NCBI GenBank assembly: GCA_024642295.1
Contig: JAHEBK010000028.1
Span: 1-10,971 of the forward strand
DNA length: 10,971 nucleotides
Source: Flavobacterium sp.
Lineage (GTDB): Bacteria > Bacteroidota > Bacteroidia > Flavobacteriales > Flavobacteriaceae
Direction: 5' to 3'
A model generated the notes under the pieces. That model saw only the letters and a program-made list of their open reading frames with translations, was not told where the DNA came from and did not search any database. The position numbers were made by a program, and so were the translations under genes. Of the stretch, positions 5,996 through 10,971 are shown piece by piece. Numbering within the stretch: position 1 is the stretch's first letter; every line of letters begins with the position of its first letter.

Positions 5996-7900
5996 ATGTC
6001 AGAAGCCTTAGAAATCCTAAAAAAATACTGGAAACACGACAGTTTTAGACCACTCCAAAACGAAATCATAGATTCTGTTTTGAACGGACATGACACTTTT
6101 GCTTTGTTGCCCACAGGTGGCGGAAAATCAATTTGTTTTCAAGTTCCCGCAATGATGCAAAAAGGAATTTGCTTGGTTATTTCTCCTTTAGTTGCTTTAA
6201 TGAAAGACCAGGTCGCTAACTTACAAAGCAAAGATATCAAAGCAATTGCGTTAACAGGAGGAATTAAATCAGATGAAATGATTGACCTATTAGACAATTG
6301 TCAATTTGGGAATTATAAATTTCTGTATTTATCCCCAGAACGATTGCAATCTGATTGGATTTTGGAACGACTAAAAAACATCGACATTAACCTTATTGCT
6401 ATTGACGAAGCACACTGTGTATCGCAATGGGGACATGACTTTCGTCCTGCTTATTTAAAAATTTCTAATCTAAAAACCGCTTTCCCAAGAGTACCCTTTT
6501 TAGCCTTAACCGCCACAGCAACGGATCGTGTTAAAGAAGATATCATAAAAGAACTAGGATTAGAAAAACCTGTATCTTTCCATCAATCTTTTGCTCGAAA
6601 AAACATTGCGTATATGGTTTTTGAAGCCGAGGACAAACTCTTTAAGATTCAACAAATTTTAAAGAAAAACCCACAACCATCTATTATTTATGTTCGAAAT
6701 AGAAAATCCTGTTTGGAAATTTCATCACAATTACAAAATTTAGATTTCAAAGCCACTTATTATCACGGTGGTCTTCATTCGAAAGAAAAGGATAAAAACA
6801 TGGCACTTTGGATGGACGAAAAAGCACAAGTTATTGTTGCTACCAATGCCTTTGGAATGGGAATTGACAAAGCCAATGTCAAAACCGTGATTCACATTCA
6901 ATTGCCCGAAAACATAGAGAACTATTATCAAGAAGCGGGTCGTTCAGGAAGGAACGGAGAAAAAGCATTTGCTGTTTTATTAACCAGTCCTTCTGACCAA
7001 ATGCAAGCTGAAAATCAGTTTTTAAACGCACTACCAGACAAGCCCTTTTTAAACCTCGTTTATCTTAAACTCAATAGTTTTTTCCAAATTGCTTATGGCG
7101 AAGGAATTAACGAGAAATTTTCATTTAACCTGAATCACTTTTGTGTTAAATACAATTTTCCCGTCTTAAAAACGTACAACGCAATTCAATTTTTAGATCG
7201 ACAAGGCATCCTTAGTCTCTCTCAAGAATTCTCTGAGAAAATCAGTTTGCAATTTATTATTTCGTCTAAAGAAGTATTGCGCTATATGAGTTTAAATCCA
7301 AATGACGAGGAAATAATTCTTGCTATCCTAAGAACTTATCCAGGCATTTACGAAATAGAAACCGTTTTCAACAGTGCTTTAATTGCAAAAAAATCACACC
7401 ATACTGAAATAGAAGTGTTGAATCTTTTAGAAAAACTAAACGAAAAACAAATCATAAGTTATCACTCCAAAAGCAATGACGCCTCGATTACTTTTAACGA
7501 AATTCGCGAAGACGAAAGAACCATCAGTAGAGTAGCAAAATATTTAGAGAACCAAAACCAACTTAAAAAAGACCAGTTAAAATCGGTTTTACATTATGTA
7601 TCGGAAAACAATGTTTGTAAAAGCAAATTGATATTAAATTATTTTGGAGAAAAACAATCTGATGATTGTGGCATTTGTTCCTATTGTATTGGGAAAAAGA
7701 AAAAACCAAAGAATCTAAAAGCGATTTCCGAAAAAATCATTCAATTACTCGAAAAAGAAGCTTTAAATTCAAGAGAAATAGAAAACAGAACCCATACTAA
7801 CAAAGACACTATTATCTTTGCACTCCAACAACTATTAGAAAACGAAATCATAATAGTCAATCCTAATAACACCTATACTGTAATAGAACAAAAAACATAA
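5996..7900 (+). CDS. recQ: RecQ-family ATP-dependent DNA helicase, short form without HRDC
   Basis: RecQ helicases unwind DNA 3' to 5' in repair and recombination. I chose the ATG at 5996 (634 residues) because an in-frame TTG at 5981 would add only five weakly coding residues. Helicase motifs are intact: RPLQ (motif 0, about 18-21), TGGGKS (Walker A, 40-45), DEAHCVSQWGHDFRP (137-151, motif II plus the aromatic-rich loop), TATAT (172-176), and QEAGRSGR (312-319, motif VI). The RecQ zinc cluster is present (Cys541, 558, 561, 564, around LNYFGE), but it lies about 220 residues after motif VI, against about 50 in E. coli RecQ. The interval (about 345-525) looks partly helical and winged-helix-like. 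After the cluster only about 70 residues remain, a small winged-helix-like segment (SEKIIQLLEKEALNSREIE), and there is no HRDC domain. The symbol denotes the family; Bacteroidota often carry more than one RecQ. Confidence 0.93.
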   Translation: MSEALEILKKYWKHDSFRPLQNEIIDSVLNGHDTFALLPTGGGKSICFQVPAMMQKGICLVISPLVALMKDQVANLQSKDIKAIALTGGIKSDEMIDLLDNCQFGNYKFLYLSPERLQSDWILERLKNIDINLIAIDEAHCVSQWGHDFRPAYLKISNLKTAFPRVPFLALTATATDRVKEDIIKELGLEKPVSFHQSFARKNIAYMVFEAEDKLFKIQQILKKNPQPSIIYVRNRKSCLEISSQLQNLDFKATYYHGGLHSKEKDKNMALWMDEKAQVIVATNAFGMGIDKANVKTVIHIQLPENIENYYQEAGRSGRNGEKAFAVLLTSPSDQMQAENQFLNALPDKPFLNLVYLKLNSFFQIAYGEGINEKFSFNLNHFCVKYNFPVLKTYNAIQFLDRQGILSLSQEFSEKISLQFIISSKEVLRYMSLNPNDEEIILAILRTYPGIYEIETVFNSALIAKKSHHTEIEVLNLLEKLNEKQIISYHSKSNDASITFNEIREDERTISRVAKYLENQNQLKKDQLKSVLHYVSENNVCKSKLILNYFGEKQSDDCGICSYCIGKKKKPKNLKAISEKIIQLLEKEALNSREIENRTHTNKDTIIFALQQLLENEIIIVNPNNTYTVIEQKT

Positions 7901-7911
7901 GCCTAAAAAAT

Positions 7912-8027
7912 AACCACAGATGCGCAGATTTTTTTTCAAAACCTATATTTTGTTATCAAGTATGGTTAAATTTGCGCTAATACCGCTTAAAGCGGTTCAT
8001 TTTCAATAAATCAGCGAATCTGAGGTT
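7912..8027. repeat. Intergenic inverted repeat between recQ and fmt
   Basis: Two 19-base arms (7912-7930 and 8009-8027) are reverse complements at 16 of 19 positions. Between them a perfect palindrome ACCGCTT-A-AAGCGGT spans 7982-7996. The arms begin AACCACAG and end CTGAGGTT. Nothing here reads as coding. The arms resemble a short repeat I associate with flavobacterial intergenic regions. There is no T-run after the palindrome, so a classical terminator is unlikely. Confidence 0.6.
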
Positions 8028-8065
8028 AAAAACCCAGCATCAGCCCTGTATACTTTAAAATCATA

Positions 8066-9013
8066 ATGGAAAAATTACGAATTGTTTTCATGGGAACTCC
8101 TGAATTTGCAGTAGGGATTCTTGATAATATCCTTCAAAACAACTATACAGTTGTGGGCGTCATCACTGCTGCAGATAAACCAGCTGGTCGTGGTCAAAAG
8201 ATAAAATATTCAGCCGTTAAAGAATATGCTCTTGCCAACAACCTTCCTTTATTACAACCAACAAACCTTAAAGACGACGCATTTTTATCCCAATTAAAAG
8301 CATTGAATGCTAATTTACAAATTGTAGTCGCTTTCAGAATGCTTCCAAAAGTAGTTTGGGAAATGCCTAGCTTAGGCACCTTTAACCTTCATGCCTCACT
8401 CCTACCTAATTATCGAGGAGCTGCTCCCATCAACTGGGCCATCATCAACGGAGAACAAAAAACAGGTGTTACTACCTTTTTTATTGATGACAAAATAGAT
8501 ACAGGCGCCATGATTTTAAGTTCTGAAACCGAAATTGTTCCAGACGAAAGCGCAGGACATCTTCACGACAGACTGATGACTATTGGTAGTACAACCGTTA
8601 TAGAAACCTTAGCTTTAATTGAAAAAGGAAACGTTACTACTACTATCCAAACCGATGCTGCCGATATTAAAACGGCATACAAACTCAATAAAGAGAATTG
8701 CAAAATAGATTGGACACAATCAGCGACTATCATTCACAACCTCATCAGAGGATTGAGTCCGTATCCAGCCGCTTGGTGTATGATATCCGATAAAAACGAA
8801 GAATGGAACGTTAAGATATATGAATCAAAAATCATTCTTGAAGAACACCAACATCCAATAGGAACTATCATTTGCACTAAAAAAGAAATGAAAATTGCCG
8901 TTCAAAATGGTTTTATCCAAATTATAAGCTTGCAATTTCCTGGAAAAAAGAGAATGACTACGGCTGAATTATTAAATGGCATTGCATTTACAACCGAAGC
9001 AAAAGCCTTTTAA
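8066..9013 (+). CDS. fmt: Methionyl-tRNA formyltransferase
   Basis: Fmt transfers a formyl group from 10-formyltetrahydrofolate to the amino group of Met-tRNAfMet, preparing the initiator tRNA for translation. The 315-residue length is standard. The N-terminal formyltransferase domain (about 1-200) opens with RIVFMGTPEFAV (5-16) and carries the catalytic set Asn107, His109 and Asp145 within FNLHASLLPNYRGAAPINWAI-type and DDKIDTG motifs. The loop KPAGRGQK (38-45), which in E. coli Fmt is involved in tRNA recognition, is present. The C-terminal OB-like domain shows KIDWTQSATIIHNLIRGLSPYPAAW-type sequence (213-237) and LQFPGKKRM (289-297). The start gives the canonical MEKLRIVFMGTPEF. The 165-base gap from the recQ-like gene is filled mostly by a repeat; no clear fmt promoter was found. 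Confidence 0.98.
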   Translation: MEKLRIVFMGTPEFAVGILDNILQNNYTVVGVITAADKPAGRGQKIKYSAVKEYALANNLPLLQPTNLKDDAFLSQLKALNANLQIVVAFRMLPKVVWEMPSLGTFNLHASLLPNYRGAAPINWAIINGEQKTGVTTFFIDDKIDTGAMILSSETEIVPDESAGHLHDRLMTIGSTTVIETLALIEKGNVTTTIQTDAADIKTAYKLNKENCKIDWTQSATIIHNLIRGLSPYPAAWCMISDKNEEWNVKIYESKIILEEHQHPIGTIICTKKEMKIAVQNGFIQIISLQFPGKKRMTTAELLNGIAFTTEAKAF

Positions 9014-9117
9014 CCCCATAAAACAGTAAGGTTGGAGTATTTCCCAATAAAAAACTGATGTTTTATGAACAAATAAACGAAGTTATTAACAAAATAGTCT
9101 AAAAATAAGCAAAACGC

Positions 9118-9147
9118 TTGCTCAGTAAGGATTTCCTGCTAAATTTG
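9118..9147 (+). promoter_or_regulatory. Promoter of the HU gene
   Basis: TTG at 9118-9120 and TAAATTTG at 9140-9147 are separated by 19 bases, matching the Bacteroidota housekeeping promoter (TTG at -33, TAnnTTTG at -7) in sequence and spacing. The predicted transcript starts near 9153, giving a leader of about 35 bases before the ATG at 9188. This is the best promoter match in the window, consistent with the high expression expected of HU. Confidence 0.7.
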
Positions 9148-9187
9148 TGTATAAGAATTCTTTAACCAACAATTAATAACTTTTATT

Positions 9188-9460
9188 ATGAACAAATCAG
9201 AATTAATCGATGCTATCGCTGCAGACGCAGGAATTACTAAAGCAGCTGCTAAATTAGCTTTAGAGTCATTTTTAGGAAACGTAGGTGAAACTTTAAAAAA
9301 AGGTGGTAGAGTATCCCTAGTAGGTTTTGGATCATGGTCAGTATCAGCTAGAGCTGCAAGAGACGGAAGAAATCCTCAAACAGGAAAAACTATCCAAATT
9401 GCTGCTAAAAATGTTGTAAAATTCAAAGCTGGTGCAGAATTAGAAGGAGCAGTAAACTAA
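9188..9460 (+). CDS. HU-family DNA-binding protein
   Basis: This 90-residue protein is a standard HU/IHF-fold subunit, which dimerises, bends DNA and compacts the nucleoid. The N-terminal helices ([15 protein letters not shown], 1-15) lead to the family signature [26 protein letters not shown] (about 42-67). The beta-arm tip RNPQTG (61-66) includes Pro63, which intercalates between base pairs. The closing segment [15 protein letters not shown] matches the C-terminal helix. Codon choice looks uniform and suited to high expression (many GCT, GCA, GGT and AAA codons). It has its own promoter and a terminator 29 bases after its stop, so it is probably a single-gene transcript. It is HU-like rather than IHF, but which paralogue cannot be said. 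Confidence 0.97.
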   Translation: MNKSELIDAIAADAGITKAAAKLALESFLGNVGETLKKGGRVSLVGFGSWSVSARAARDGRNPQTGKTIQIAAKNVVKFKAGAELEGAVN

Positions 9461-9488
9461 TTACAAGTTTAAATTCCTTAAAAGAAAC

Positions 9489-9517
9489 AAAACCTTCCTA
9501 ATGGAGGGTTTTTTTTT
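9489..9517 (+). terminator. Rho-independent terminator after the HU gene
   Basis: AACCTTCC (9491-9498) pairs with GGAGGGTT (9503-9510) around a TAAT loop, with one G-U wobble; adjacent A-T pairs extend the stem to ten. A run of nine T residues (9509-9517) follows. Confidence 0.88.
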
Positions 9518-9534
9518 ACATTTCAACGAAAAAA

Positions 9535-9567
9535 TTTGGTTTTTTTTTGATTTTTTTCTTAAATTTA
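9535..9567 (+). promoter_or_regulatory. Possible promoter of the YqgE/AlgH gene
   Basis: TTTG at 9535-9538 and TAAATTTA at 9560-9567 are spaced by 21 bases and fit the Bacteroidota promoter pattern except for the last base of the -7 box (A for G). The ATG follows at 9587. The terminator just upstream makes a separate promoter here necessary or likely. Confidence 0.4.
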
Positions 9568-9586
9568 ATAAAAAAACTACAGGGTC

Positions 9587-10147
9587 ATGACTTCAGAAAA
9601 ATTAATAAAAGGTCAACTGCTTATATCTGAGCCTTCTATAATTGGAGATTTATCATTCAATAGATCTGTAATTTTATTAGCGGATCATGATAAAGATGGT
9701 TCTGTAGGTTTTATCATCAACAAACCTCTAAAGTATACAATTAACGATTTAATTCCAGAAATCAACTCAAGGTTTAAAATATACAATGGAGGGCCTGTTG
9801 AACAAGATAATCTTTATTTCATTCATAATGTACCCGAATTAATCCCTAACAGTATTGAAATTTCCAATGGTATTTACTGGGGTGGTGATTTTGAATCCAC
9901 AAAGGATTTAATAAACCAAGGTAGTATCACCAAGGATAATATTCGTTTTTTCTTAGGATATTCTGGCTGGCATCAAAACCAACTAGAAACAGAAATGAAC
10001 GCTAATTCTTGGATTGTGACAACCAACAATTATAAAAATAAAATCATCGGCAAGTCACCTACTCATTTTTGGAAAGACCAAATCAAAGAATTAGGTGGTG
10101 ATTACCTTATTTGGTCTAATGCACCTGAAAATCCGTATTTGAATTAA
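9587..10147 (+). CDS. YqgE/AlgH family protein (DUF179)
   Basis: The 186-residue length and motifs fit the YqgE/AlgH family: LKGQLLIS-type start (IKGQLLISEP, 7-16), then RSVILLADHDKDGSVGFIINKPL (26-48), GGPVEQDNLYFIH (68-80), and the strongly conserved FLGYSGWHQNQLETE (122-136), followed by SWIV. These proteins are cytosolic with a single alpha-beta fold. AlgH was named in Pseudomonas for a link to alginate regulation, but the molecular role of the family is unproven and the name should not be taken to mean alginate control here. The ATG at 9587 puts the conserved motif at the usual distance from the N-terminus. It converges on the aminotransferase gene, with a shared terminator between them. 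Confidence 0.93.
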   Translation: MTSEKLIKGQLLISEPSIIGDLSFNRSVILLADHDKDGSVGFIINKPLKYTINDLIPEINSRFKIYNGGPVEQDNLYFIHNVPELIPNSIEISNGIYWGGDFESTKDLINQGSITKDNIRFFLGYSGWHQNQLETEMNANSWIVTTNNYKNKIIGKSPTHFWKDQIKELGGDYLIWSNAPENPYLN

Positions 10148-10164
10148 TCCAATTTAAAACTTAA

Positions 10165-10215
10165 ACAAAAAAGACTTAAATGCCATTTTTATAAATGCAT
10201 TTAAGTCTTTTTTGT
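10165..10215. terminator. Bidirectional terminator between convergent genes
   Basis: A perfect 19-bp stem (10165-10183 with 10197-10215) encloses a 13-base AT-rich loop. Each strand carries an A-run before and a T-run after the core (AAAAAAGACTTAAATGC and its complement), so it can stop transcripts from both the YqgE gene (stop at 10147) and the aminotransferase gene (stop at 10232). Confidence 0.9.
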
Positions 10216-10231
10216 ATATGGTAACGTCAAA

Positions 10232-10971
10232 TTATTTCACCAAAAGCAACTCATTTAATCTCTCTAGCAATAAATGTGCTGTTTGGGTTCCAAAATTTTT
10301 CTTTCGGTATTTTGTAATCGGTTGAATTCCTTTAATTACATTGGTAATAAACAATTCATCTGCTTTTTGAAGGTCAAAAGGCGAAATAATCTCTTCAACT
10401 ACATCTAGGCTCTCTATTTTTTTGGCCATAGCCAAAATTTGCTTTCTCATAACCCCATTCAAACAACCCTCAGAAACTGGAGGCGTTATCAATTTATTAC
10501 CCAAAAGCATAAAAATATTCCCCTGAATAGCCTCCACTACGTTTTTACTATCATTTAAAAGCAAACAGTTATCCAAACCATTTTCGTAGGCAAAAATACT
10601 AGCAGTGGTATTCAACAACCTATTGGTTGATTTTATAGAAGACAATAACTGTTTTGTAATGTAGAAGTCCTTAAATAAATCTACTTCATATTCCTTTGTT
10701 TCGAATGCATAATGCACATCTGGCAACTTAGTAGTATGTATCAAAAAAGAAATAGTATTCTTTTTAGGCAAATAATAGCCTCCATCATTCCTATAAACTG
10801 TGATTCTTACTCTTGCTGAATCCGAGAAACCATTAGCTTTTACTACTGACAACAGTTGCTCTTCAAAATATTCCATGGTAAAATTCATTGGAATCTCCAT
10901 CCGGACTACACGCATAGAAGCCATTAATCGAAAGTAATGGTCTTCTAGAAAAAGAATCGTTCCTTTTACCA
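10232..10971 (-). CDS. Class IV aminotransferase (PabC/IlvE-type), N-terminus outside the window
   Basis: Class IV PLP enzymes include branched-chain aminotransferase (IlvE), D-amino-acid aminotransferase and aminodeoxychorismate lyase (PabC, folate synthesis). The frame stays open past the Met codon at 10924 to the window edge, and the extra residues (VKGTILFLEDHYFRLMASM) match the family's conserved N-terminal 'G..FLEDH..RL' segment. The true start is therefore beyond 10971 and the first 20-odd residues are missing. The PLP lysine is the Lys of SSIKSTNRLLN (codon 10631-10633). EAIQGNIFML corresponds to the family's E..SSNIF cofactor-binding motif, and TPPVSEGCLNGVMRKQI to the 'TPP....L.G..R' motif. 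Visible length is 246 residues, closer to PabC or D-amino-acid transaminases (270-290) than to IlvE (over 300). Substrate cannot be decided from this sequence. Confidence 0.9.
   Translation of the reverse strand, partial: VKGTILFLEDHYFRLMASMRVVRMEIPMNFTMEYFEEQLLSVVKANGFSDSARVRITVYRNDGGYYLPKKNTISFLIHTTKLPDVHYAFETKEYEVDLFKDFYITKQLLSSIKSTNRLLNTTASIFAYENGLDNCLLLNDSKNVVEAIQGNIFMLLGNKLITPPVSEGCLNGVMRKQILAMAKKIESLDVVEEIISPFDLQKADELFITNVIKGIQPITKYRKKNFGTQTAHLLLERLNELLLVK

Noticed and set aside
5432..7900. NTPase plus helicase as a two-gene defence system
   Set aside because: The pairing looks suggestive, but both are common chromosomal families, the helicase has a normal RecQ core, and the surroundings are housekeeping genes with no nuclease, effector, or mobility gene.
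9014..9117. Small RNA or extra gene between fmt and the HU gene
   Set aside because: No open frame of note, no stable hairpin with a T-run and no recognisable RNA motif; the only supported element in the gap is the HU promoter further downstream.

Overview
The window looks like ordinary chromosomal DNA from a Flavobacterium-like member of the Bacteroidota. It is AT-rich, encodes the Bacteroidota-type families DUF4290 and PorT-like outer-membrane beta-barrels, lacks strong Shine-Dalgarno sequences, and has several -7 promoter boxes of the Bacteroidota form TAnnTTTG. The genus is an inference from the overall protein character; no rRNA or other decisive marker is present.

Layout. Bases 1-126 hold the first 42 codons of an exported protein on the minus strand. 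Divergent from it is a small outer-membrane beta-barrel gene (368-934), closed by a hairpin terminator, and then aroQ (1010-1423, shikimate pathway). A 240-base gap with nested inverted repeats separates aroQ from a minus-strand block: DUF493 gene, DUF4290 gene, murA (peptidoglycan precursor synthesis) and a CDF metal exporter, read from 5083 down to 1664. A 348-base divergent spacer (5084-5431) leads to a plus-strand block: a P-loop NTPase with a GTG start, a RecQ-family helicase, fmt (initiator tRNA formylation), an HU-type DNA-binding protein and a YqgE/AlgH protein. A 19-bp bidirectional terminator separates the last of these from a minus-strand class IV aminotransferase (PabC/IlvE type) whose N-terminus lies beyond the right edge.

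The genes are mostly housekeeping: cell wall (murA), aromatic precursors (aroQ), translation initiation (fmt), DNA repair (recQ-like) and nucleoid structure (HU). I see no mobile element, CRISPR array, phage gene, toxin-antitoxin pair or defence island, and no convincing undescribed system. The points most worth a second look are MurA with Asp in place of the fosfomycin-reactive Cys, the RecQ homologue with its zinc cluster displaced about 170 residues toward the C-terminus, a CDF transporter with Glu at a metal-site Asp position, and three intergenic inverted-repeat elements that look like dispersed repeats.
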